Shown here piece by piece: positions 7,301-13,173 of a DNA stretch of 13,173 bases; the stretch's first letter is position 1, and each line of letters starts with the position of its first letter. The notes beneath the pieces are model-generated. The model ran no database searches. It was not told where the DNA came from and worked only from the letters and a program-made list of their open reading frames with translations. Made by a program: the position numbers and the translations under genes. The DNA is from Chthoniobacter flavus (GTDB lineage Bacteria > Verrucomicrobiota > Verrucomicrobiia > Chthoniobacterales > Terrimicrobiaceae), in contig CAMBAQ010000039.1 of assembly GCA_945863785.1 (NCBI GenBank), positions 1-13,173 of the forward strand. The letters run 5' to 3'.

Positions 7301-8317
7301 AAAGAAACCAGCCTGACCGCGCCAGCACGTAATCCTCTTTCTGCTGCAACTTTAGGGATCGATTGTGGGGTTGCTAAAACGGCGATTTCCCCAGTGCCCA
7401 AAAACGATAAAATCGGTGTTTATCTGTATAGTCACGAAGCGGAGATTGGTGCTCCTACATTTCCAGCTATTAGACAAACTTATTTTTCCCAGGGTGTGGT
7501 TGGCGAATTTAAGTTTTCCGAAAAGTTGACTGAGGATGCGACCTTTATCGTCACATTTGGAGGGCCATCCATTCCGGAAGTGGCAAAAAAATTCCCTAAG
7601 GAAAAACGGATTTGCGTTTTGATGGAAAATCCTAGAATTTGGATGCCTCCTCCACAATACATAGCTGAAATGGGGACTGTGGTTTGCCCTTTTCCTATTC
7701 CTGTTCCAAAAGGGACAAAACTGATAATAAGTCAGGCTGCCGTCCCATGGTTTTATGGGATAAAATTCCGAACAGATGTCGGTCTTCTACATGCGCCAGC
7801 ACCTGAGGGCAACTTGGAACTACAGGATCTTGCCGAGATGACTAAGCATCCAAAGGATAAGTTGATCTCCTGCATTGCTTCGCAAAAGGCGGGGACGCCT
7901 GGGCATCAATGGCGACTTCAAGTTGCGCAGGCTTTACAAAAGCACTTTGGTCAGAATATTGATCTCTTTGGATTTGGTTGGAAGCCTATAGCGGAAAAAC
8001 GTGATGCCATCGATAGATATCATTACAACGTTGTTATTGAAAATGATGCAAGCGATCACTATTGGACCGAAAAACTAAGTGATGCCATTTTAGGTTATTC
8101 GGTTCCTATTTACGCTGGAGCTCGAAAAGTGAACGAATATTTTGATGGAGGCATTCACAATCTACCTCATGGCAGCAGTATAGAAGAAACAGTCAAAGAA
8201 ATTAAGCGCATAGTAGATCAGAAGCCATCATTTGAATATTTGTATGAAAATAGGCACAAGGTCTTGTTTAAATATAATCTTTACTATATGCTAGCAAATA
8301 TTTTAAAAAATATTTAA
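4334..8317 (+). CDS. Three-module glycosyltransferase (CgeB-like, GT4, GT10-like)
   Basis: A very large cytoplasmic protein of 1327 residues with no signal peptide or clear membrane segment. Module 1 (about 1-345) resembles the CgeB/Glyco_trans_1_2 group, with the C-terminal signature NLRVFEALAAGG at 252-263. Residues about 377-466 are an unassigned alpha/beta stretch, and about 467-595 are helical and TPR-like. Module 2 (about 601-985) is a GT4/GT-B retaining transferase: Gly-rich loop G616-G617 after NLFPPQE, second Rossmann half beginning near R800 with K811, and the E-x7-E pair E889 and E897. Module 3 (about 1025-1327) carries the GT10 fucosyltransferase signature, with YNVVIEN (1231-1237), WTEK (1244-1247) and VPIYAG (1257-1262). 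The likely role is stepwise elongation of a glycan, with fucose or a related sugar from the last module (inference). The ATG lacks a clear Shine-Dalgarno and sits in a small dyad; M33 is an alternative start. T8 (4454-4461) and A9 (4605-4613) tracts occur in the 5' part. Confidence 0.88.
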   Translation: MPSFFEYNLEKRPSFSEYCEALFLECGVAVLLMNDCRAFLFFLGARPLYRQKILSSKEIFCSPDAETNLASKSRAIQTPTGSYDAREFFSQKKITQQPDILLIKADASARNLPSNLKAFKCPRVLLVGDTHHMGMPIQKLVAYAKQEKFDRIILDHTRHHARWFFEAGLKNLHWIPAFDFTFFPRTPSPIPSRQFSFVGQAGKFHPYRCRVIESLKKSGLPLEMLRGTPAEAADIYADSVVTLNVSLNGDLNLRVFEALAAGGFLLTDKLTPSSGLELLFKPGEDIEVWSSVGELMEKARFYLDHPEDADRIRRSGQKKLLEFHHPDVKIREFFELVFEGKENPLYSLDGEASKVRASVQGADLVPGVEAYEFLQEMHRTTPPLVVWVAEESLDEANAFFADLPRVLVNTGGGAILFLSGDEAKLDEMLGLFEGKFVIAPQSVSVHLQEWGFLEVAKGVYEFAYGALRSLKLLDAADAAKVKTALPEILDACTQAYQALTVADKALALELPEVYQNALQRALFLDRNSLPALFQLADLCLQAGVEEDAAILLHEAHRIQPLPPEINQLREDLEQKWDSSAGILEYKQAISGGTPPAPTATYSILVVTNLFPPQEMGGYGRKIWEFSNGLIKRGHRLKILTGDAPYLQKAPDAGEPDLEPLVERTLVLQGEWKKGKTQHLGDLTFFRRTAQANKEKVLAAVTSFKPDFVLLGNFDFLGVDILKALLAIKMPVLHSLGNQTPGYQPQESIESPLYTIAPASDWLGENLLEQGYKVSKLSTVYPGARVDRFFKQFLPDIRRLRIAFAGLVMTYKGAHVLMDALSILNQSGIEFEADFAGDSTDEAYIRALKEFTQNNGMAAKVRFNGFLDREGLAALFARCNVLVFPTQVPEAFGISQVEAMASGLIVITSGTGGTQEVIRHGIDGLVFEMGSAVSLAQNLATLATNKELRDKLQINSQKRALQFSVTESVVRIEKIASEILGADSLSGFAHKETSLTAPARNPLSAATLGIDCGVAKTAISPVPKNDKIGVYLYSHEAEIGAPTFPAIRQTYFSQGVVGEFKFSEKLTEDATFIVTFGGPSIPEVAKKFPKEKRICVLMENPRIWMPPPQYIAEMGTVVCPFPIPVPKGTKLIISQAAVPWFYGIKFRTDVGLLHAPAPEGNLELQDLAEMTKHPKDKLISCIASQKAGTPGHQWRLQVAQALQKHFGQNIDLFGFGWKPIAEKRDAIDRYHYNVVIENDASDHYWTEKLSDAILGYSVPIYAGARKVNEYFDGGIHNLPHGSSIEETVKEIKRIVDQKPSFEYLYENRHKVLFKYNLYYMLANILKNI
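4595..4613 (+). repeat. Adjacent T7 and A9 homopolymer tracts in the three-module transferase gene
   Basis: T7 (4595-4601), the bases CTC, and A9 (4605-4613) encode F88-F89-S90-Q91-K92-K93. The A9 tract is long enough for replication or transcription slippage, which would break the frame in the first tenth of the protein. A further T8 lies at 4454-4461. Confidence 0.5.
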
Positions 8318-8330
8318 TTTAAATTTATTT

Positions 8331-9140
8331 ATGGATACAAAAACATTTCTTGCAAACACACTTTTTTTTTATAAAGAGCTATACGGAGGTGTTACTTGTC
8401 CCCCTCGACCGCTGATACGATTGGGGGCACTTAATGATGGGGGGTATTTAGTTCCAGAAGATCTATCTGGTGTTAAATATTGCTTTTCTCCAGGTGTTGC
8501 AGAGACGGCGGACTTTGAGATGGACTGCGCAAGAATATACGGGATGCCTGTTTATATGTGTGACCCTACGGTTGACAATTCTCCACTCGAACATCCTCTT
8601 TTTCATTTTGAGAAAAAAGGCATTGGGTATGGAGCAAGTGCTGGAGGGTTATTAGAACCTATGTCGCAGTGGGTCTATAATTCAGGAGTCGAATCTGATG
8701 CACAGCTTCTTCTCCAAATGGATATTGAAGGCGCGGAATACGATTTTTTCCATTATGAAAAACCAGCTTTTCTCCAAAAATTTCGATATGCTATAATTGA
8801 AGTGCATTATTTGCACCAAATGCTTCGGCCTGGTTACTTTGAAACGCGGTTGCTTCCATTTATAAAAAAAGTTAAAGAGTCTTTTGACATTATTCATATC
8901 CATCCTAACAACCATACAGTTTTTGCTGAATTGGGAGGGGTAAGCTTGACGAGTTGCATAGAACTCACATTGTCTAATAAAATGATTTCCTCGAATGGGG
9001 GATCCTTGCAGAATGGGAGAAAAGTTGATCTGCTGAATTACGCTCGTCATAAATTCGACGCGCCTAACATGCCCGAAAAGAAAGACGTTGAGCTTCCTAA
9101 CCTGGGTATTTTAGATGCAATTCTAAGCCAAATCTCTTAA
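8331..9140 (+). CDS. FkbM-like SAM-dependent methyltransferase
   Basis: A soluble protein of 269 residues with the order of motifs expected of FkbM-type class I methyltransferases. A glycine motif segment CFSPGVAETADFE (51-63) stands where SAM binds. It is followed by an acidic residue at the end of the next strand in CDPTV (D78), and by MDIEGAEYDFF (from M130, with D131, E133 and E136), a hallmark of the FkbM group. It also has an early NDGGYLVP segment seen in related proteins. The likely reaction is O-methylation of a sugar or lipid-linked glycan (inference; acceptor unknown). It begins 13 bases after the large transferase, in AT-rich DNA with no Shine-Dalgarno, and is followed after 8 bases by a second methyltransferase. 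A T9 run (8362-8370) in codons 11-14 makes the gene vulnerable to frameshift. Confidence 0.8.
   Translation: MDTKTFLANTLFFYKELYGGVTCPPRPLIRLGALNDGGYLVPEDLSGVKYCFSPGVAETADFEMDCARIYGMPVYMCDPTVDNSPLEHPLFHFEKKGIGYGASAGGLLEPMSQWVYNSGVESDAQLLLQMDIEGAEYDFFHYEKPAFLQKFRYAIIEVHYLHQMLRPGYFETRLLPFIKKVKESFDIIHIHPNNHTVFAELGGVSLTSCIELTLSNKMISSNGGSLQNGRKVDLLNYARHKFDAPNMPEKKDVELPNLGILDAILSQIS
8362..8370 (+). repeat. T9 tract in the start region of the first methyltransferase gene
   Basis: Nine Ts span codons 11-14. Loss of one T gives a TGA stop after about 28 codons, and gain of one T gives TAA directly after the tract. Slippage either way would therefore switch the gene off. Confidence 0.6.
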
Positions 9141-9148
9141 GGCTGATC

Positions 9149-9868
9149 ATGATCGCACAACAATTTTATCCTGGTGGAAAAGAGGCTTTGCTTCAGATTA
9201 TTAGCGATCCCTTTCTCGCTATTTCTTATTCGCAGTTTGGAGAAGATACATTAATAGCAGAGTTTCTGTCTGCAAATACATTGGTTAATCGACCAAAGTT
9301 TTATGTGGATATTGGGGCCTATCATCCTTCCCGATTTTCCAACACGAAATTATTGCGTTTTTTGGGATGGAAGGGAATTAATGTAGATCCTAATCCCGAT
9401 TCCATAAAGCTGTTCCAAGAAGCACGCCCCACTGATATTAACTTGAATATGGGAATATCTTCTAAAAGTGGGCATGCTGATCTTTATTGTTTTCGAGAAG
9501 GAGCGGTAAATACCTTTGATAAAGAATCTGCTGACGCTTTGGTTCGTAAGGGGTGGCCTTACCTTGGAACTAAGGAAGTTCCTTTAATGCCAATTAATGA
9601 ACTGCTTGATGCATATTTACCAGATGATGTTAAAAAATACGGGGTGGGTTTTCTAGACATCGATTGCGAAGGGTTGGATGCAGAGATCATTCAAAGTTTT
9701 GATATTAGAAAATATAATCCGCTTATTTTGGCCATTGAAGCCAATGGATTTGATCCCCTAGATCCTCATGCAAATGTTATTTGCCAAAAGGTCATATCGC
9801 ATGGATATATTCTTGGCGCCTTCCTAGGTCCAACTTTGTTATTTTGGAAAAAAGACCCTGATTTATAA
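9149..9868 (+). CDS. FkbM family methyltransferase
   Basis: A protein of 239 residues that is a clean match to the FkbM (Methyltransf_21) pattern. It has YSQFGEDTLI near the N-terminus, SAM-binding FYVDIGAYHP (D54, G56), acidic strand end INVDPNP (D80), RPTDINLNMGIS, and the C-terminal FLDIDCEGLDAEI block (D170, D172, E174, G175). Members O-methylate sugars and other hydroxyls and are common in polysaccharide and flagellin modification loci. Its sequence is clearly different from the FkbM-like neighbour upstream, so the two are not recent duplicates and probably methylate different positions (inference). The ATG has AAGG (9139-9142), which overlaps the TAA of the previous gene, so translation is likely coupled. 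The stop is followed after one base by the next gene. Confidence 0.9.
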   Translation: MIAQQFYPGGKEALLQIISDPFLAISYSQFGEDTLIAEFLSANTLVNRPKFYVDIGAYHPSRFSNTKLLRFLGWKGINVDPNPDSIKLFQEARPTDINLNMGISSKSGHADLYCFREGAVNTFDKESADALVRKGWPYLGTKEVPLMPINELLDAYLPDDVKKYGVGFLDIDCEGLDAEIIQSFDIRKYNPLILAIEANGFDPLDPHANVICQKVISHGYILGAFLGPTLLFWKKDPDL

Positions 9869-9869
9869 A

Positions 9870-11036
9870 TTGAACGCGAATAAAGGGCTTTTTTTTTCTA
9901 AAGTTTCACAGGATCCGCATACCTTTAGGGGGGATGCCTCCGTTGAAATTGTTTCAAGTGAACCCGTATTGCGTGGTCTTGAGTTTCAAAAAGCATTATC
10001 TGGGCTAGATAACATACCACTTTCAGCTCACTTTCGGGCTGAGGTCGAGCAGGACTTGCTCCAACAAGATCACTTTACCCTTTGTCGACTTCACAGGCCA
10101 AGTGTTTTAGTTTGGACTTTTCCTCACGGAGAGACTCGGCACTTTGTTATTTCAGAATCTGGGGTTCTTTTGGAAAAAGATAATTATTGGCTTAAGTGTT
10201 TTTCGTTTATTTTAAAGCACACCAACGAATATCGCTTCGATGTATCGATCAACGAACAGAATATCATTTCTTCTGAGGAAGATTTTGTTTGGTGCTATGA
10301 TACGGCAAATTTCAGCCATTTTCTTGTGGATGCTTTGGCGCCGTTGGCCTTTTTCTCGCAAAAGTTTCCTGATTTAAAAAAACTACCGATCCCTCAATTC
10401 TCTCGAACTCCGAGCTGGCAAGATGAATATATGCAGGTATTTGGAGAAAAACGCTTTTACTTACCATCAGAGACTGCACTAGGCCAAGCTCCATTCGTTG
10501 TCTTTAGGCCAAAATCGCTCATGCTTCCTGTGATAACGAGTACGCTGAGTCGCTCGCTTGCTGTAAGAGATCTTGTAAGAGATCGATGGGGAAATCCTGA
10601 GCCAATCTTATGTATTGATCGATTTCCCATTTATTTAACAAGAAACGATCATCGAGCCGCCCGCGTTAGGAATTCCAAAGATATTCAAGAACTGGTTTCG
10701 AGTTTGGGAGGATTTACAATTGACCCTTCAAAACTAAACTCCCCACAAAAACTTCAATTGTTTAATCTGCCTGGAATTTTTATTGCCGAAGGCAGTGGGA
10801 CAACAAATTTTTCTGTTTTTTCTTCAAACAATAGTCGCCAGATATGCCTGCTTGATTCGGCCAGTCTTTTAGAACCATCATTTATACGAGGGGGATGGCC
10901 CTACTTTCATATTTCCAGTGCGAAAATGCGGTTTTTGGCTGGGAAAGATTCAAAACAATTGCTTGGATCTCCCCTTTCTTCATGTGTTTTTGATCTCTCT
11001 GATCTCAAAAACTTAATTCAAGAAATGAGCTTGTAG
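9870..11036 (+). CDS. GT61-like (DUF563) glycosyltransferase
   Basis: A protein of 388 residues with the pattern of the GT61/DUF563 family. It has ANFSHFLVDALAPL (N147, H150), then SLMLPV before a helical section, YLTRND with R258 followed by ARVRN, an LGGFTIDPSKLNSPQKLQLF segment, and EGSGTTNFSVF (E307 to F317), the counterpart of the usual GAxLTN motif. Family members add xylose, GlcNAc or other sugars to glycans; donor and acceptor here are unknown. The start used is TTG at 9870, one base after the previous stop. There is no Shine-Dalgarno and no in-frame ATG until residue 188 or so, so coupling to the upstream gene is probable; a later TTG in the first 40 codons is an alternative. A T9 run (9889-9897) spans codons 7-10. 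The 3' end overlaps the converging transketolase gene by 19 bases. Confidence 0.78.
   Translation: MNANKGLFFSKVSQDPHTFRGDASVEIVSSEPVLRGLEFQKALSGLDNIPLSAHFRAEVEQDLLQQDHFTLCRLHRPSVLVWTFPHGETRHFVISESGVLLEKDNYWLKCFSFILKHTNEYRFDVSINEQNIISSEEDFVWCYDTANFSHFLVDALAPLAFFSQKFPDLKKLPIPQFSRTPSWQDEYMQVFGEKRFYLPSETALGQAPFVVFRPKSLMLPVITSTLSRSLAVRDLVRDRWGNPEPILCIDRFPIYLTRNDHRAARVRNSKDIQELVSSLGGFTIDPSKLNSPQKLQLFNLPGIFIAEGSGTTNFSVFSSNNSRQICLLDSASLLEPSFIRGGWPYFHISSAKMRFLAGKDSKQLLGSPLSSCVFDLSDLKNLIQEMSL
9889..9897 (+). repeat. T9 tract in the start region of the GT61-like gene
   Basis: Nine Ts lie in codons 7-10. Gain of one T places TAA immediately after the tract. Loss of one T leads to a TAG about 40 codons later. 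This mirrors the T9 arrangement in the methyltransferase gene at 8331. Confidence 0.6.
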
Positions 11037-11911
11037 ATTCTATTCAACATTTCTTTTAATTTGGCTTGGTTGCGTAAGTAGTCTTGACTGCCAACTTCGT
11101 TTTTAATTTTTTCGGGGATAGAGCATGAGTGGATGATAGAACTGTTAGTAAGAATCTCGCAAAGAGCTGCAAAAAGACCTCCCTCACTAACATGTTCCTC
11201 TAAAGCTATGATACGCTGAAATCCCTGCAGAGTGCTCTTAATTTCTTTCTGTAAGGGTTTGATAAGGGGCATCGAAAATACGCTGGGGCGTTTTTCTGGT
11301 GCTTGGGTCGAAGCAAAATCAATAGCCAATTTTAAAACAGATCCAGTGGCAACAATAGCTACATCAGGCCGCCCCTCGCATACTCTCAACGGTCCATCAA
11401 AAATTCCCCTTACGCCATGCAAATCAGGTTCGCCCGCTTTTCCAATTCGAAGATAGGATGGTCGTGGGTTTAAGCTTAACCATTGGACACATTCGCGGGT
11501 TTCGCCCGGATCTGCAGGTGAGAAAACAGTAATGTTGGGCAGGGTTCGCATGATGGCTAAATCTTGAACGGCGTGGTGAGAATACCCAAGATTTCCATAC
11601 GCCATTCCCGCACCTACGGAAACAACTGTAACTGGCAAGTTGTGATAGCAGACGTCATTTCGAACTTGCTCTAGACATCGGAGTATTGGGAAATTGGCTA
11701 TCGAGTAAGTGAATACATGAAACCCTTCGGAGGCCAGCCCTGCGGCAACTCCTGTCATGTTTTGCTCAGCCACACCAGCATTGAGAAAGCGGTCAGGAAA
11801 TTCTTTAGCAAAAGGCTCTACCACAGAAAAACCGAGGTCTCCAACAACAAGAAAGATTTTGGGATTTTTTCGGGCTTGGAGAATGAGTTCCTGAATGAAT
11901 GCTGTGCGCAT
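11018..11911 (-). CDS. Transketolase, C-terminal subunit (split form)
   Basis: A protein of 297 residues that corresponds to the Pyr and C-terminal domains of transketolase. It includes GDLGFS (24-29), the conserved AGVAEQNM with E49 (the family glutamate that activates the thiamine diphosphate aminopyrimidine ring), AAGLASEGFHVF, GMAYGNLGYSHHAVQDLAIMR and LPNITVFSPADPGE, then a C-terminal regulatory fold with ALEEHVSEGG. Together with the product of the next gene upstream it should form one active enzyme that moves a two-carbon ketol unit between sugar phosphates. Its ATG overlaps the TAA of the N-subunit gene by one base (TAATG), and a G6 run stands in the ribosome-site position. The setting beside glycan genes suggests a dedicated enzyme for an unusual sugar rather than the housekeeping pentose phosphate enzyme (inference). 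Confidence 0.93.
   Translation of the reverse strand: MRTAFIQELILQARKNPKIFLVVGDLGFSVVEPFAKEFPDRFLNAGVAEQNMTGVAAGLASEGFHVFTYSIANFPILRCLEQVRNDVCYHNLPVTVVSVGAGMAYGNLGYSHHAVQDLAIMRTLPNITVFSPADPGETRECVQWLSLNPRPSYLRIGKAGEPDLHGVRGIFDGPLRVCEGRPDVAIVATGSVLKLAIDFASTQAPEKRPSVFSMPLIKPLQKEIKSTLQGFQRIIALEEHVSEGGLFAALCEILTNSSIIHSCSIPEKIKNEVGSQDYLRNQAKLKEMLNRIYKLIS
11020..11060. terminator. Weak terminator-like hairpin at the convergent gene ends
   Basis: AAGAAATG (11020-11027) pairs with CATTTCTT (11048-11055) around a 20-base loop and is followed by TTAATTT on the plus strand and by T-rich sequence on the minus strand. The stem is AT-rich and the loop long, so it is a weak candidate. It lies inside the 3' coding ends of the GT61 gene (plus) and the transketolase C-subunit gene (minus), where terminators for both operons would be needed. 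Confidence 0.3.
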
Positions 11912-12726
11912 TATTTGCCCCCCATTTCAATTTGCCGCAATGCTTCTGCGAGTTGGTCTGGCTTCGGTGATGAGTAATGCCATTGGAGTTTATTTTCCAT
12001 GAAATCAACGCCTTTGCCTTTAATGGTGTGAGCAATCAAGCAGGATGGTTTTCCTACCTGGAAGGGTAAAGTTGCAAGCGCTTCGTGGATGGCATCGTGG
12101 TCGTGACCGTCGATTTCCTTAACACCCCAGCGAAAGGCCCGAAATTTATCAGCTAGCGGATCTAGTTCCATAACATCGGCGACGGATCCCAAGCTTTGTA
12201 TTTTGTTATAGTCCACGATAGCAACAAGGTTATCGAGTTTGTGTTGGGGGGCGAAAAGAATAGCTTCCCAATTTGATCCCTCATCGAGTTCGCCATCGCT
12301 GAGCATCACGAAAGTTCGCCAATCCGCACCTGTGCGCTTAGCAGCAAGAGCCTTGCCGCATCCGAATGGCAAACCGTGCCCCAGTGAGCCAGTTGAAAAT
12401 TCCACGCCAGGGACATGGTGGCTGATATGAGACATGAGTTGTGAACCATCTTTCCCATAGCTTTCGAGTTGCTGGATCTGGAAAAAATTCTTTAGTGCAA
12501 GCGTTGCATAAAGGGACGTGCAACTATGACCTTTGCTGAGAATGAACCTGTCCCGCGAATTCCAGTAAGGATCTTGTGGGCGGATATTCAAAACCCCAGA
12601 ATATAACACAGCCAGTAAATCTGCCATGGAGAGTGCCCCGCCAATATGCGAGGCATTCGCTCGAGCGACCATTTTAAGTGCTTCGGTGCGTATTTTTTTA
12701 GCTAGATCTCGGGTAGAGTCGTTCAC
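11911..12726 (-). CDS. Transketolase, N-terminal subunit (split form)
   Basis: A protein of 271 residues equivalent to the thiamine-diphosphate-binding N-terminal domain of transketolase. It has ASHIGGALSMAD (H27), FILSKGHSC (H67), a GSLGHGLPFGCG segment, and the cofactor and metal motif S143-D144-G145-E146 through N174 in VDYNKIQ. The usual first Gly of the GDG motif is Ser, which I believe also occurs in other split forms. It ends with IKGKGVDFME, as in the family. It starts with GTG (12724-12726), which overlaps the TGA of the methyltransferase gene upstream (GTGA, 4-base overlap) without a clear Shine-Dalgarno, so translational reinitiation is likely. The subunit gene downstream overlaps by one base. 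The expected complex is a heterotetramer of both subunits (family knowledge). Confidence 0.93.
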   Translation of the reverse strand: MNDSTRDLAKKIRTEALKMVARANASHIGGALSMADLLAVLYSGVLNIRPQDPYWNSRDRFILSKGHSCTSLYATLALKNFFQIQQLESYGKDGSQLMSHISHHVPGVEFSTGSLGHGLPFGCGKALAAKRTGADWRTFVMLSDGELDEGSNWEAILFAPQHKLDNLVAIVDYNKIQSLGSVADVMELDPLADKFRAFRWGVKEIDGHDHDAIHEALATLPFQVGKPSCLIAHTIKGKGVDFMENKLQWHYSSPKPDQLAEALRQIEMGGK

Positions 12727-13173
12727 TTCACAAAATAAGAAATATGCGGATCAAGGTTCGTCCGGCGAAGTGAAATATGGCTTAGGTCGAAGCTCTCTAG
12801 TAAGGCTGTCGTTTCGCCAGGGAACTCGGGGCAATTCAACTCGTCAAATGCAACGACCCCGCCTTTGACTACGCGTGGCAGTAAATATTCCAATGCGGCT
12901 TTGGTGGGCGCGTAGATATCGAAATCTAAATAAAGAAGGCTAATCAGCGTGCTGGGATGTTCATCAACATAGCGTGAGATAGTTTTGCACGCGTCTCCTT
13001 GAACCAGTTCCACTTTTGGGATGTGTCCGAGAGGGCGGTTGAAATCGTGCAACTGCACCAAGTCGGCAATTTCCTCTTTGATGCTTTGGTGGATATTGAA
13101 GGCTGCTTTGTGCAAGTGGTCCGAGGAGCCCGAGGTAGTGTCCTTTGCATGAACGCTTGGAAAGCCTTCGAAG
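12723..13173 (-). CDS. TylF-like SAM-dependent methyltransferase (5' end outside window)
   Basis: The frame is open to the window edge and lacks its N-terminus; about 150 codons are visible. The visible part begins with FEGFPSVHAKDT, which matches the DsFeGlP element found after the SAM-binding strand in TylF/MycF-type sugar O-methyltransferases. It continues with VELVQGDACKTI, then LLYLDFDIYAPTKAALEYLLP and KGGVVAFDELNCPEFPGET, where the DFD and FDE acidic groups correspond to the metal and catalytic positions of the family. The probable role is O-methylation of a sugar or nucleotide sugar (inference). It is the first visible gene of a coupled minus-strand run with the split transketolase; its TGA overlaps the GTG of the next gene. 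A TTG at 13113-13115 can pose as a start, but the homology upstream of it shows that it is internal. Confidence 0.8.
   Translation of the reverse strand, partial: FEGFPSVHAKDTTSGSSDHLHKAAFNIHQSIKEEIADLVQLHDFNRPLGHIPKVELVQGDACKTISRYVDEHPSTLISLLYLDFDIYAPTKAALEYLLPRVVKGGVVAFDELNCPEFPGETTALLESFDLSHISLRRTNLDPHISYFVK

Noticed and set aside
13113..13115. TTG as the start of a complete small minus-strand methyltransferase.
   Set aside because: The frame stays open to the window edge, and the residues upstream (FEGFPSVHAKDT) match the TylF family, so the gene is cut by the window and the TTG is internal.
1..13173. CRISPR arrays, tRNA or rRNA genes, insertion sequences, transposase or integrase genes.
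   Set aside because: No regularly spaced repeats, cloverleaf-like sequences, terminal inverted repeats with a transposase, or integrase motifs were seen.

Overview
The window looks like a flagellin and surface-glycan modification locus from a Gram-negative bacterium. The flagellins carry an 'AGGLAVSMKL' type D1 segment and lack large D2/D3 domains. From memory this resembles flagellins of flagellated Verrucomicrobiota (Opitutaceae-like), but that placement is an inference with moderate to low confidence. No rRNA, tRNA, CRISPR array or insertion sequence is visible.

Layout. (1) 1-2264, plus strand: two tandem, divergent flagellin genes. Each is preceded by an almost identical leader of about 35 bases that holds a small hairpin with GGA in its loop and a second GGA in the Shine-Dalgarno. 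The second flagellin ends at a hairpin terminator that looks bidirectional. (2) 2257-4233, minus strand: a TPR/O-GlcNAc-transferase-like (GT41) protein that converges on the flagellins and is the best candidate to modify their Ser/Thr-rich centre. (3) 4234-4333: a divergent promoter region with inverted repeats. (4) 4334-11036, plus strand, a tight run of four genes: a 1327-residue protein with three glycosyltransferase modules (CgeB-like, GT4, GT10 fucosyltransferase-like), two different FkbM-like methyltransferases and a GT61-like glycosyltransferase. The last three are clearly AT-richer, and two of them carry T9 tracts close to their starts. (5) 11018-13173, minus strand: a translationally coupled run of a TylF-like methyltransferase (5' end outside the window) and the two subunits of a split transketolase. 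It converges on the GT61 gene with a 19-base coding overlap.

Working model (inference). The GT41-type enzyme attaches the first sugar to flagellin. The three-module transferase and the GT61-like enzyme extend the chain, the methyltransferases cap or decorate it, and the split transketolase helps make an unusual sugar precursor. Flagellin output may be set at the translational level through the duplicated leader, an arrangement that resembles a CsrA target. The most novel items are the duplicated structured leader, the three-module transferase, and the T9 tracts, which would switch genes off on slippage.
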